From CAYHHI01 sp964356335 (lineage in GTDB: Bacteria > Arandabacterota > Arandabacteria > Arandabacterales > Arandabacteraceae): a stretch of 64,000 nucleotides of DNA. Shown one piece after another: positions 1-8,716 of the stretch (the stretch's first letter is position 1; the number at the start of each line of letters is the position of its first letter). The notes below the pieces were generated by a model. The model had not been told where the DNA came from. It saw nothing but the letters and a program-made list of their open reading frames with translations, and made no database searches. The stretch spans positions 1-64,000 of the forward strand of contig CAYHHI010000013.1 in NCBI GenBank assembly GCA_964356335.1, in the 5' to 3' direction. Made by a program: the position numbers and the translations under genes.

Positions 1-2433
1 GAGCCTCTGGGCTTCTCCACCCGAGAGCGTCGTGGCGGGCTGACCGACCGCCACATACCCCAGGCCGACCTCCTGCAGGAGATAGAGCGCCGGAAGGATG
101 GCCGGCTCCTCCTTGAAGAAATCTATCGCATCATCAACCGTCATATCGAGTACATCGCCTATGCTCTTGTCGTGATACTTGATCTCGAGGACGCTCTTCT
201 TGTAGCGCCTTCCACCGCACTCTTCACATGGGATGTAAATGTCTGCGAGGAAATGCATCTCGATCTTTATGGCCCCCTCCCCCTTGCATACAGGGCACCG
301 TCCCGCAGCGAGATTGAAGGAGAAGGTGGAGCGGCTGTAACCTCGGAGCCGCGCGTCGCGCGTCGCAGCAAAGATCCCTCTTATCGCATCAAAGCCCTTG
401 ATGTAAGTTATGGGATTCGATCTTGGCGTTCGGCCTATGGGCGACTGATCGACAAGCACGACATCTCTGATCCGTTCAAGGCCTTCAATCGCATCATGAG
501 CGCCGACTCTCTCAACAGCGGAAGTTCTCGAACTGACGGCATTAAAGAGCACGTCCTCGATCAGCGTGCTCTTGCCGGAGCCAGATACACCCGTCACGCA
601 GACCAGGGAATAGAGCGGGATCTTGACGTCTATGCCTTTCAGATTGTGCTCCCGCGCGTTCCTGATAACGATGTGATGCTTTGTTTCCTTCATTGACCTG
701 TGCCCGCATTCGATCTGAAATTCCCCTCTGAGATACTTGCCTGTTATGGACCGCTTGCATGTCTTTAGACCGTCGGGCTTGCCCTCATAAAGCACCGCCC
801 CGCCCTTGGAGCCCGCTCCCGGCCCGAGGTCAATCACATGGTCACTCCCAAGTATGACCATCGGATCGTGCTCAACTACGAGCACGGTGTTGCCGTGCAC
901 GCTGAGCTTCCTCAAGACGGCAAGAAGCCTGGCAGTGTCGCGGCCGTGCAGCCCTATGGTGGGCTCATCAAGCACGTAAAGGGTTCCCGTGAGGCCGGCC
1001 CCGAGCGCGCTGGAGAGGTTGATGCGCTGAGCCTCACCGCCGGAGAGCGTTTTTGACTGCCTGTCGAGCGTGAGATAGTCAAGCCCAACATCCAGCAGAT
1101 AGGTGAGGCGCGAATCAATCTCATTGAGGATATGGGCCGCAACGGATCGCTCGGTCTCACTGAGGTTGAGGCTGTCAAAGAAGCTCTTTATCTTTCCCAC
1201 ATCCAGCGCGGTCAACTCCGCGACGGTCAGGCCGCCGAACTTTACGTGCATCGCCTCCGGCCTCAGGCGCGAGCCGTTACACCGGGGGCAGTCGCGCAGC
1301 GACATGTAGCGCCTGGCGAAGAACCTGGCGTAGGCCTTGTAACCCTTCAAGCGCAGTTTCTCAAGGAACCCGATCACGCCGGGGAACCTGCCGTGCCCGT
1401 GGAGCACAATTTCCTTGTGCTCGTCGGCGAGCTTCTTATAGGCGACATTGGTGGGCACGCCAAGGGTGCGGCAGATCCTCAAGAGCCACTGTTTGAAGTA
1501 CTGGAACTGGGGCCTCGACCAGGGCTGGATCGCATCGCCTTCGAGCGTTCTGTCATCATTGGGGATCACGAGGTTGAGATCGAACTCAAGCTTGTTCCCG
1601 AATCCCCTGCATTCGGGACAGGCACCGTACGGACTGTTGAAGGAAAAAAGGAGAGGCGAAGGGCTCTCGTAAGTCTTCCCGCATTGGGGGCAGCGAAGCC
1701 CCCTGAAGATCTTGAAGACCTTATGCTTGGCGTCCATAAGGCGGATCTCATCCGAGGTACTCATCGAAAACGAGAGCGCTATCGCTTCAGCCAGCCTTGA
1801 CCTGTTCGATTCTCCCACGATGATCCGGTCGACGATAACATCGATCGTCTCACCCGGTTCAAGGTCGTCAGGCTCGAGATCCGACACTTCCTTCAGTCGG
1901 CTCCCGTGAAGGATTCGCGCAAACCCCAGAGCGATCAGCTGCGACTTAATCTCTTTGGGCAAAGCCACGACCAGCGGGAAGGCGATCATCACCATGCTTC
2001 CTGCGCCGAGGGAGAGGGCGTGATCTATGCCCTGCTGGATTCCCGCCCTCACGACAGGCACGTCACAGGCCTCACACATTATGATTCCAACGCGCGCATA
2101 AAGTAGTCTAAGAAGATCATATATCTCAGTCGCAGTGCCCACGGTCGAACGGGATGTCTTGGTGGGGTTGGCTTGCTGAACCGCCACCGCCGGCGGCAGC
2201 CCCTTGATCTCGTCAACGTCGGGACGGGCGACGCGCTCCATGAACTGCCTGGCATATGTGGAAAGCGACTCAACATACCTCCGCTGACCCTCGGCGTAGA
2301 TGGTGTCGAAGGCAAGACTCGATTTTCCAGAGCCACTCACGCCAGTTATGACGGCGAGACTCCGGTGGGGAATCGTGACGTCTATGGCCTTCAGATTGTG
2401 CTGGCGCGCACCCTTTACAGTTATCCCTTCCAC
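1..2433 (-). CDS. uvrA: UvrA, excinuclease ABC subunit A (C-terminus beyond left edge)
   Basis: UvrA is the damage-recognition ATPase of nucleotide excision repair and loads UvrB onto DNA. About 811 codons are visible of a usual 930-950. Two ABC modules can be read: Walker A GVSGSGKSS at residues 31-39 with signature LSGGEAQR near 463, and a second GVSGSGKST near 619 whose LSGGEAQRL signature is the last thing seen at the window edge. Zinc-binding CxxC pairs lie near 248/274 and 714/736. The start is GTG at 2433: an in-frame TGA lies two codons upstream and an AGAGGA Shine-Dalgarno sits just ahead. The gene has its own promoter in the gap shared with the candidate 6S RNA. Assignment is secure. 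Confidence 0.97.
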   Translation of the reverse strand, partial: MEGITVKGARQHNLKAIDVTIPHRSLAVITGVSGSGKSSLAFDTIYAEGQRRYVESLSTYARQFMERVARPDVDEIKGLPPAVAVQQANPTKTSRSTVGTATEIYDLLRLLYARVGIIMCEACDVPVVRAGIQQGIDHALSLGAGSMVMIAFPLVVALPKEIKSQLIALGFARILHGSRLKEVSDLEPDDLEPGETIDVIVDRIIVGESNRSRLAEAIALSFSMSTSDEIRLMDAKHKVFKIFRGLRCPQCGKTYESPSPLLFSFNSPYGACPECRGFGNKLEFDLNLVIPNDDRTLEGDAIQPWSRPQFQYFKQWLLRICRTLGVPTNVAYKKLADEHKEIVLHGHGRFPGVIGFLEKLRLKGYKAYARFFARRYMSLRDCPRCNGSRLRPEAMHVKFGGLTVAELTALDVGKIKSFFDSLNLSETERSVAAHILNEIDSRLTYLLDVGLDYLTLDRQSKTLSGGEAQRINLSSALGAGLTGTLYVLDEPTIGLHGRDTARLLAVLRKLSVHGNTVLVVEHDPMVILGSDHVIDLGPGAGSKGGAVLYEGKPDGLKTCKRSITGKYLRGEFQIECGHRSMKETKHHIVIRNAREHNLKGIDVKIPLYSLVCVTGVSGSGKSTLIEDVLFNAVSSRTSAVERVGAHDAIEGLERIRDVVLVDQSPIGRTPRSNPITYIKGFDAIRGIFAATRDARLRGYSRSTFSFNLAAGRCPVCKGEGAIKIEMHFLADIYIPCEECGGRRYKKSVLEIKYHDKSIGDVLDMTVDDAIDFFKEEPAILPALYLLQEVGLGYVAVGQPATTLSGGEAQRL

Positions 2434-2477
2434 GAGTCAATCCTCTGCGGTCAGTCAGTCATCTCATTCGGTGTCGA

Positions 2478-2491
2478 GTCATTATAATGAC
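2478..2491. repeat. 14-bp perfect palindrome over the uvrA -10 box
   Basis: GTCATTATAATGAC is a perfect inverted repeat centred at 2484/2485 and contains the uvrA -10 hexamer. By symmetry it also offers TATAAT to the plus strand. It could be an operator or simply a symmetric -10. Confidence 0.6.
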
Positions 2492-2509
2492 GTTGCTGCC
2501 CCTGTGCAA
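2481..2509 (-). promoter_or_regulatory. Sigma-70-type promoter for uvrA
   Basis: On the minus strand TTGCAC (2509-2504) and a perfect TATAAT (2486-2481) are separated by 17 bp. The predicted transcript start near 2474 leaves a leader of about 40 nt before the GTG. The -35 is weak, the -10 ideal. No LexA-like box was seen by eye. Confidence 0.6.
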
Positions 2510-2654
2510 CCGATTACATGGCAGCAGTTGCAAACACTTAATCCGACGTCTCATAGAAATCGTCTAAGACCCTGTAGAATAATGCATTCGGTGGGTAGCC
2601 ATGGCCCAGAGGTTTCCCCTAAATCCCTCGTTTTTCCCTCCCAATTTCATTTTG

Positions 2655-2683
2655 TTGACATAATTCCTGAGATATGATAAATA
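2655..2683 (+). promoter_or_regulatory. Sigma-70 promoter for the candidate 6S RNA
   Basis: A consensus TTGACA (2655-2660) is followed after 17 bp by TAAATA (2678-2683). Transcription would begin about 7 nt later, at 2690. That is exactly the first base of the closing helix of the structured RNA downstream, so promoter and RNA support each other. Confidence 0.65.
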
Positions 2684-2689
2684 TTAAGT

Positions 2690-2821
2690 GGTCAGGTGGC
2701 CTGTACTCTTGGTGAACTCCTGACGCCCTGAACCGATCGCACTCGTGAGCAATGTAAGAGCTCGCCCCTGGGTTCACACGAGTGAGGAGTCACCTCAGGT
2801 CGGGAGCCTGACCTTCTTTTT
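2690..2821 (+). ncRNA. ssrS: Candidate 6S RNA (ssrS-like structured small RNA)
   Basis: This is a roughly 130-nt transcription unit with promoter and T-tract but no convincing ORF. The ends pair: GGTCAGG (2690-2696) with CCTGACC (2807-2813). Inside, CCTG (2700-2703) can pair with CAGG (2796-2799), and GGTGAACTCCT (2711-2721) pairs with AGGAGTCACC (2785-2794) with one bulged A. The 5' side of the large internal bubble reads CCCTGAACCGAT (2726-2737), close to the CCCUGAGCCGAU I recall from E. coli 6S RNA. The apical part has CACTCGTG (2740-2747) facing CACGAGTG (2777-2784). 6S RNA mimics an open promoter and binds sigma-70 RNA polymerase. The candidate is shorter than the usual 160-200 nt. If it is not 6S, it is still a well-supported unknown small RNA. 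Confidence 0.55.
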
Positions 2822-2824
2822 ATT
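2795..2824 (+). terminator. Intrinsic terminator of the candidate 6S RNA
   Basis: A short hairpin, TCAGG (2795-2799) with CCTGA (2807-2811) or the register-shifted AGGTC/GACCT, is followed by a T-rich tract TTCTTTTTATT. The stem is only 5 bp, so strength is moderate. The 3' arm also forms the outer closing helix of the RNA. Confidence 0.45.
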
Positions 2825-2894
2825 AGAGCCGCGTATTATCGGAGACACTTCCGTCTTCTCTCACCTTATAGATCATCTGGTACAGGGACTGGGG

Positions 2895-5054
2895 CTATCG
2901 GATGCCCTCAGCAAGGCGCTCGGCCAGGGATGAGAAGCGCTGTTCGGTCTTCACGTTCCTTACGGCGAGACTCACGGCCTTCTTGGTTCCGACGAGGACG
3001 ACCAGCCTCTTAGCCCTCGTAACAGCGGTGTAGAGCAGATTCCGGTAGAGCATTATGTAATGCTGCGTTAGCATAGGTAACACGACACACGGAAACTCGC
3101 TGCCCTGGCTCTTGTGCACAGTTATGGCATAGGCAAGCGTGATTTCGTCAAGCTCGGACCTGGCGTAATCCACATCGGCATCGAAACGGACAATCACTTT
3201 GTCCTCTTCGGGATCGTAGGCCACAACTCGGCCTATGTCGCCGTTGAAAACCATCTTGTCATAGTTATTCCTCAGTTGCATCACCTTGTCCCCGACCCTG
3301 AATCGGAGATCTTCAAGTTTCGCACCCATGGGATTGAGGGCTTCCTGAAGCCTTGTGTTCAGATTGATCGCCCCGGCATCGCCCTTGTACATGGGTGCAA
3401 GCACCTGGATGTCGTTAACTGGGTCGAGACCAAATCCTGCCGGCAACTTCCTGGAGACTAGATCGACGATATTGTTGGCAACCTCAGCTGGATTCTCCTC
3501 TTCAATCAGGAAGAAATCGCCCGAGCCCTTGCTGAGAACGGGGAACTCACCCTCGTTTATTCGGTGCGCATTCTCCACAATGGTGCTTCCCGCCTCCTGC
3601 CTGAAGATGTGGGTGAGCCTGTGAACAGGAAACCGCCTCGCCTCTATGACATCTCGCAAGAAGTTGCCGGGGCCTACGGGCGGAAGCTGGTCAATGTCAC
3701 CGACCATAATGACCGAAGTTGACGGCTTTATGGCCTTCAGCAGCGAGGCGGCAAGCAGGACGTCAAGCATCGAGGCCTCATCGACCACGACGAGGTCGGC
3801 TTCGATAGGGTTCTGGGCATTCCGCCTGAAGATTCCATCCTGAGGACTATACTCAAGCAGCCGGTGAATGGTCCTTGCTTCGCTTTGAGTGATCTCATTC
3901 ATTCGCTTGGCAGCGCGGCCCGTGGGTGCTGCAAGGCACACTCTGAGCCCATGTGATTCATAGAGCCGGGCAAAGGCACGAACGATCGTCGTCTTCCCGG
4001 TTCCGGGTCCACCCGTGATTATTGCCAGTCTTGACTTCAGACCCTGCTTGATGGCTTCGATCTGCGACTTGCCGAATTGCATGCCCTGCTCGGATTCGAT
4101 CAAGGCAAACACTTCGTCAGATGAGGGAATTGCGGGATCCTCTTCGCTTTCATGGAGGCGCTTGAGATTCGCTACGATCGCCTTCTCTGCCTCGAGCAGA
4201 TGGGGCAGGTAAATCCTTCCTCGCTCGCGCCCTATCTCGCCATCACCGGCGAGATTTGAAATGGCTTCATCGAAGGCGCTCTCCTCTATACCCAGCATCG
4301 AGCCGCACTTGGCTCGCAGAAACTGCTCATCCAGAAAGACATGGCCCTCATCCGAGGCTTCAGCAAGCACGTACACTATGCCTGCCCGAACTCTCACGGG
4401 AGCATCCGGCTCGATGCCAAGCCTGTACGCTATTCTGTCAGCTGTCGCAAAGCCGATTCCCCATATATCAGAGGCCAATCTATAGGGATTCTCCCGTATC
4501 ATCTCGATAGACTTGGCTCCATATTGCTTGTAGATCTTGAGGGCACTGCCTGCACGGATACCGTGGGACTCGAGGAAGACGACCAGCTCGCTGATCTCGC
4601 GCTGCTCCTTCCATGCCTTCTTGATGGCCTGCACCCGCTTCGGCCCGAGGCCATCGACTTCGAGCAGCCTTCTGGGTTCTTTATCTATTATCTCAAGGGT
4701 CCGTTCGCCAAATCGCTCGACGATCCTCGCGGCGATTCCTTCGCCTACGCCCCTCACGAGACCTGAAGAAAGGTAACGTGCGATGCCTTCAGCCGTGTGA
4801 GGCGGGACTATCTCATAGGTGTTGATGCCGAACTGGGTGCCGTACTTGGGGTGGGCTACCCACTTACCTTTAGCCCGGATACGGTCACCGGGGCCGATCC
4901 TGGCGAAATAGCCGACGCAAGTGATCTGCGTTCCGGAAGCCTCCAGCCGAAGCACGGTGTAGCCGTCTTCCGAGCGATATGTGACCCGCTTCACTTCGCC
5001 CTTGATCTCGATTTCCTTTTCCTGGAACAGATCCTCAGTCAATCTGACAATCAC
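2895..5054 (-). CDS. recD2: RecD2-family SF1B DNA helicase
   Basis: This is an ATP-dependent 5'-3' DNA helicase of the RecD2 type (RecD-like but without RecBC partners), involved in replication fork and repair metabolism. The N-terminal OB-like part (about 15-85) and tandem helix-hairpin-helix motifs (about 90-210, e.g. LLEVDGLGPKRVQ) mark RecD2 rather than RecBCD RecD. Walker A GGPGTGKTT is near residue 348, Walker B VVDEASM near 425, and the C-terminal YTAVTRAKR near 680. Length (719 aa) is usual. The GTG at 5054 follows moeA by 14 nt, with GGGAG almost touching the start. A TTG four codons downstream has better SD spacing, so the N-terminus is uncertain. It is probably cotranscribed with moeA. 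Confidence 0.95.
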   Translation of the reverse strand: MIVRLTEDLFQEKEIEIKGEVKRVTYRSEDGYTVLRLEASGTQITCVGYFARIGPGDRIRAKGKWVAHPKYGTQFGINTYEIVPPHTAEGIARYLSSGLVRGVGEGIAARIVERFGERTLEIIDKEPRRLLEVDGLGPKRVQAIKKAWKEQREISELVVFLESHGIRAGSALKIYKQYGAKSIEMIRENPYRLASDIWGIGFATADRIAYRLGIEPDAPVRVRAGIVYVLAEASDEGHVFLDEQFLRAKCGSMLGIEESAFDEAISNLAGDGEIGRERGRIYLPHLLEAEKAIVANLKRLHESEEDPAIPSSDEVFALIESEQGMQFGKSQIEAIKQGLKSRLAIITGGPGTGKTTIVRAFARLYESHGLRVCLAAPTGRAAKRMNEITQSEARTIHRLLEYSPQDGIFRRNAQNPIEADLVVVDEASMLDVLLAASLLKAIKPSTSVIMVGDIDQLPPVGPGNFLRDVIEARRFPVHRLTHIFRQEAGSTIVENAHRINEGEFPVLSKGSGDFFLIEEENPAEVANNIVDLVSRKLPAGFGLDPVNDIQVLAPMYKGDAGAINLNTRLQEALNPMGAKLEDLRFRVGDKVMQLRNNYDKMVFNGDIGRVVAYDPEEDKVIVRFDADVDYARSELDEITLAYAITVHKSQGSEFPCVVLPMLTQHYIMLYRNLLYTAVTRAKRLVVLVGTKKAVSLAVRNVKTEQRFSSLAERLAEGIR

Positions 5055-5068
5055 TCCCGGGTGAGCAT

Positions 5069-6385
5069 CTAGAGCATGAAAACGTCTACCAGGTCATTTG
5101 CTGAGACTGATGCTTTGGCTTCCCCTATGCATATGAGGCAATCGGCTTCAGCAATATGAAGCACGTCTCCGGCACCGCGCGATTTCAGTGGTTCGACTGC
5201 CATGCCTGCCTCGGGGCGAGGCGCCTGACCCCTGGTCGTTGTCGATTCATCTGGCGTAAGATTGGCCCGACACCTGGCCGGTGCCCACCCATCCGGCTCG
5301 ATATAAGCCTGCCGCACCACGCCCGGTATGAGTTTCGTGTAGCCTCTCTCCTTCTCTATCCCCGCTGTGGTTCTTGCCTTGAAGGGAGTGGGCAGAAAGT
5401 CGGCACATCCCATCATTCTCAGCAATCCCGGCTTCACCACCATCTCAAAGGAAACTATCGCAGCGCCAGGATTGCCGGGCACACCGAAAAACACAGTATT
5501 GCCTCTCCTGCCAAATACCATCCGTCTTCCTGGACTCATTCTGATCTCTCTGAGCCCTATCTCGGCGCCGATCTTCTCAAGGGCTCCAGGCACAAGGTCA
5601 TACTCACCATCCGAGACACCGCCGCTCACAATCACGACATCGCAATCCCTGCAAGCCTCAATATGCCGGCCAATATCGTCCCCGCTGTCGCCGCTTATCC
5701 CCACATCAACAACGTCACACCCAAGCCGAGATGCAAGCCCTGCCAGCGTTGGCGCATTCGAACTTCTCAGGCATCCCGGTGAGGGATAAGTATCATAAGG
5801 GACTATCTCATCGCCCGTGGCAAAGACGCCGACGCGCGGCATCTTTGTAACAAGCACAGGATCTTGACCGAAGGCCGCAAGGACACCGGCAGTCCGCGGG
5901 GTGATACGCCTGCCCCTGAGATCTATCCGATCACCTTTCCTCGCGATCTCGCCCTTCTTTCGTACGAAAGTGCCCGGCGGTATGGGTTCCCGTAAGACAA
6001 CCCGGGCGTCTCTTATCTCGGCATCTTCGGATTTGAGGACGGCATCACAGCCAGGAGGTAGAGTCGCTCCGGTCATGATAGAAACACATTCGCCGCGGTC
6101 AAGTCGCCGAGAAGGCATCTCGCCGGCCTTCACAACGCCGGCGATGCGAAGCAGAACAGGCTCGGCCGGGGTCGCCTCCAGCGTGGCAGAAGATTCGAAG
6201 CCGTAACCATCCATCGCCGACATGTCTGAGGGGGGGTAGTCAATGTCACTCGTGATGTCCTGTCGGATGATCCTGCCGAGAGCGTCCTTGAGAGGGGCCT
6301 TCTCAGATGCAAGGATTTTCACTGCTCCTGTCACTATAGCCTGCGCTTCTTCGAGACTCGCCGCGCGCTTTGGGTCACTGTGCAT
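5069..6385 (-). CDS. moeA: MoeA, molybdopterin molybdenumtransferase
   Basis: MoeA inserts molybdate into adenylylated molybdopterin in the last step of molybdenum cofactor synthesis. Visible motifs are the N-terminal PPSDMSAMDGYG, then ATGDEIVPYD and VSGGVSDGEYD of the MPT-binding domain, and GVPGNPGA further on. The C-terminal beta-barrel (domain IV) runs to the end. I choose the ATG at 6385, which has GGAG six bases upstream, giving 438 aa (family about 400-430). A TTG ten codons earlier lacks a Shine-Dalgarno. No other cofactor genes are nearby; it sits between recD2 and the radical SAM gene on the same strand. Confidence 0.95.
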   Translation of the reverse strand: MHSDPKRAASLEEAQAIVTGAVKILASEKAPLKDALGRIIRQDITSDIDYPPSDMSAMDGYGFESSATLEATPAEPVLLRIAGVVKAGEMPSRRLDRGECVSIMTGATLPPGCDAVLKSEDAEIRDARVVLREPIPPGTFVRKKGEIARKGDRIDLRGRRITPRTAGVLAAFGQDPVLVTKMPRVGVFATGDEIVPYDTYPSPGCLRSSNAPTLAGLASRLGCDVVDVGISGDSGDDIGRHIEACRDCDVVIVSGGVSDGEYDLVPGALEKIGAEIGLREIRMSPGRRMVFGRRGNTVFFGVPGNPGAAIVSFEMVVKPGLLRMMGCADFLPTPFKARTTAGIEKERGYTKLIPGVVRQAYIEPDGWAPARCRANLTPDESTTTRGQAPRPEAGMAVEPLKSRGAGDVLHIAEADCLICIGEAKASVSANDLVDVFML

Positions 6386-6432
6386 GGTAGGCTCCGAGGC
6401 TATCATCGGGTGCAAGAGGTGTCAAGCGCGGC

Positions 6433-7575
6433 CTAAGTCCAGACACCCGGGATCGTGGTGCCGCATTTCGAGCACTTGCCGTTGTCAAGATGCATCGAGA
6501 GAAGCGTGTAGCCGGCCCGCTTTATGACGTTCTGGCCGCATTGAGGGCAATAGGTGGACTCCCCCGGGTGACCTGTAGGCACGTTACCCACATAGACGAA
6601 TTTGAGCCCCCGTGCCAGAGCGATTTCGCGAGCTCGCTCGACAGAGGAGACAGGCGTCGGAGGCAGATTGGTCAGGCGGAAGGTCGGATAGAAACGGGTG
6701 AAGTGAAGCGGAACCTGATTGCCGACATTGTCGGAAAGCCACTTGCACATCGTGTCTATCTCTCTCTCGTTATCGTTGAGGGTAGGAATCACGAGATAGA
6801 CAATTTCAACCCAGGTCCCAGCCCTCTTCACAGTCACTATCGAATCCAGGACCGGCTTGAGCGTTGAATTGCACATCTTGGAGTAGAAGTCCTGTGTGAA
6901 CGCCTTGAGGTCGATCTTTATGGCATCCATCTCGCGCGCAAGGAGAAGCAGGGGATCGCGGTTTATGTAGCCCGCCGATATCATGACGTTCCTGAGACGG
7001 GCGGCGCGGCCCTGCCTCGCAGTATCAAGCATGTATTCATAGTAAACAGTGGGTTCCGTGTAGGTGTACGCGATCGTCGGAGCGGCGAGTCTTCGGGTTG
7101 CCTCAACCGCCTTCTCGGGAGGCATGTTTGACGCATCCACATTCTCCGGCCTTTCCTGCGATATTTCCCAATTCTGGCAGAACTTGCATTCCATGTTGCA
7201 GCCGACAGTGGCAAGTGAGAAGGCCATGGTCCCGGGAAGAAAGTGGAAGAGGGGTTTTTTCTCTATGGGGTCAACGTGGTAGGTGCACACCCGGCCGTAT
7301 ACAACCGTGTAATACGTGCCCTTGAGATTCTCCCGGACTCCGCAATAGCCTCGCTCGATGTCATCAATCACACACTGTCTCGGACAGACCAGGCAGCGAA
7401 TCCGTTCATCCGGAAGCTTCTCATAGAACATCGCCTCTTTGTAGAACTCATTCTGCCCGGTTGCGCTCCCTTGTGCAAGGAGCCGACCGGGAGTGAGCGG
7501 CCCGGAGACTAGCCCTCCACCCATGGCACCGCAGGCACTGGCGCACACCGTCCTCACGAATTCCCGTCGCTTCAT
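6433..7575 (-). CDS. amrS: AmrS-like radical SAM protein with Tat signal
   Basis: This is a radical SAM enzyme of the AmmeMemoRadiSam-system/PflA-like family; the physiological substrate of the family is not settled. Counting from the ATG at 7575, the [4Fe-4S]/SAM motif is GCNMECKFCQNW (C126, C130, C133). An upstream cluster of cysteines (C61, C64, C68, C78) and a C-terminal CPQC...CSKC knuckle may bind further metal. The N-terminus KRREFVR followed by a Gly/Ala-rich hydrophobic stretch looks like a twin-arginine signal. A GTG three codons upstream is an alternative start. It follows the DUF362 gene, also Tat-tagged, and both are probably cotranscribed. AMMECR1 and Memo partners are not in this window. 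Confidence 0.88.
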   Translation of the reverse strand: MKRREFVRTVCASACGAMGGGLVSGPLTPGRLLAQGSATGQNEFYKEAMFYEKLPDERIRCLVCPRQCVIDDIERGYCGVRENLKGTYYTVVYGRVCTYHVDPIEKKPLFHFLPGTMAFSLATVGCNMECKFCQNWEISQERPENVDASNMPPEKAVEATRRLAAPTIAYTYTEPTVYYEYMLDTARQGRAARLRNVMISAGYINRDPLLLLAREMDAIKIDLKAFTQDFYSKMCNSTLKPVLDSIVTVKRAGTWVEIVYLVIPTLNDNEREIDTMCKWLSDNVGNQVPLHFTRFYPTFRLTNLPPTPVSSVERAREIALARGLKFVYVGNVPTGHPGESTYCPQCGQNVIKRAGYTLLSMHLDNGKCSKCGTTIPGVWT

Positions 7576-7672
7576 CCCACGCACCCCAATCGCTTACAAG
7601 CCTCCCGATGCTCCCGATGAAGGGATCCCTGCCGATCCCCTTGATATCGGTCCGCAATGCTGCCAGCTCGCA

Positions 7673-8668
7673 TCAATCTTGAATCTCCACGATTTCGATC
7701 TTCTCGAGATCACTGCACCCGACGCCTCTTCTGCCTGCAGTGAAAACATACTCCGCCCTGCGGCCTTGCTCGGCAAGAGAGGGAATCCCGGCTTCTCGCC
7801 TTTTCTTCTCGATGAGATCAAGGCATACGCGGTCAACTGCCACCGCATCAAGGCCAATGACAAGACCTTTGAATTCCCACCGGTACTTTGATTTGTAGCC
7901 TGGGCCGCCGTTGTAAGCTCCGACAAGTCCGTCGACCACAGAGAGTCTATGCCTTTCTCTGATAACAGGTGCCTGGTACAGATCGGCAACATATGGATCA
8001 CAACCGTTGGGATGATACTTGTTCGGATTGTGTATGACACCGTAGAAATTCTTCATGCACCCGGAAATGCCGGCAATCCCATGGTCTTTGAGGACCGCAA
8101 GGCTTATCACGGAATCACAGTGTTCGGTGAGGACCCTGCTAAACTTGGAGCCTACGGCGCCGGACTCCCTCAGGGAGCTCTCGTAGCCCATCCCTTCCGA
8201 GTCGGTGGCAAGACACTCGATATTTCCATCACGCTTGATTTGAAAACCCGCGCTTGCCATCTCGTGCTCACTCCGATCCCAGATGGTGACCCTGGCGCTC
8301 TCGATCTTGCTGACGATAAGGTCTGCAAGCCCATAGGCCACTTCCCTCCTGGTCGCGAGCGGTCTCCCTCCAAGGCAGTTGATCTTGATCCCAATCCGGC
8401 TTGAGCCACCGAGAATGGCCTTCAAGGGTTCCGCTGGCCTTGGATCCAAGAGCTCGCGGAGACCGGTTTCAAGCAACACGGAGACTCGCTGCGGGACAGG
8501 CTCGCCATCCCTGAGAACTCCGCTGTCTCGAGCTATGACAACTCTGGATTGGCCGGGCGGTTTGGTTTCACCTGCACGAAGGACTGAACTGAGCAGGCTC
8601 GCAGACAGGGGAAGGCCGACCGAAAGAGCGCCGAGCTCTTTGATGAACCGCCTTCTGGTTTTACCCAT
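7673..8668 (-). CDS. DUF362 domain protein with Tat signal
   Basis: DUF362 proteins often occur with iron-sulfur or radical SAM proteins; their activity is not established. This 331-aa protein starts with a convincing twin-arginine motif (TRRRFIKEL, residues 4-12) followed by a hydrophobic stretch, predicting export in a folded state. The body carries the family pattern, for example IGIKINCLGG near residue 92, VTIWDRSEHEM near 125, and a conserved ISGCMKNFYGVIHNPNKYH region near 205-220. No ferredoxin-type CxxCxxC cluster is present, unlike many longer homologues. It has its own candidate promoter and leads into the AmrS-like gene after about 100 nt. Confidence 0.85.
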   Translation of the reverse strand: MGKTRRRFIKELGALSVGLPLSASLLSSVLRAGETKPPGQSRVVIARDSGVLRDGEPVPQRVSVLLETGLRELLDPRPAEPLKAILGGSSRIGIKINCLGGRPLATRREVAYGLADLIVSKIESARVTIWDRSEHEMASAGFQIKRDGNIECLATDSEGMGYESSLRESGAVGSKFSRVLTEHCDSVISLAVLKDHGIAGISGCMKNFYGVIHNPNKYHPNGCDPYVADLYQAPVIRERHRLSVVDGLVGAYNGGPGYKSKYRWEFKGLVIGLDAVAVDRVCLDLIEKKRREAGIPSLAEQGRRAEYVFTAGRRGVGCSDLEKIEIVEIQD

Positions 8669-8687
8669 CTTTGTGGCCTCTTCCTCA

Positions 8688-8716
8688 ATCTAAAAGATGG
8701 GTAAAGTCAATGTCAA
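8688..8716 (-). promoter_or_regulatory. Candidate sigma-70 promoter for the DUF362/amrS run
   Basis: A consensus TTGACA (8716-8711) and TTAGAT (8693-8688) with a 17-bp spacer lie directly after the terminator of the sigma-factor gene. The predicted start is near 8681, about 13 nt ahead of the ATG. The -10 is weak (3 of 6). Confidence 0.4.

Noticed and set aside
2506..2536. TGGCAGCAGTTGCA as a possible sigma-54 promoter near uvrA
   Set aside because: GG and GC are only 8 nt apart; RpoN needs 10.
7640..7672. TGGCAGCATTGC on the minus strand ahead of amrS as a sigma-54 promoter
   Set aside because: Spacing between GG and GC is 7 nt, too short.
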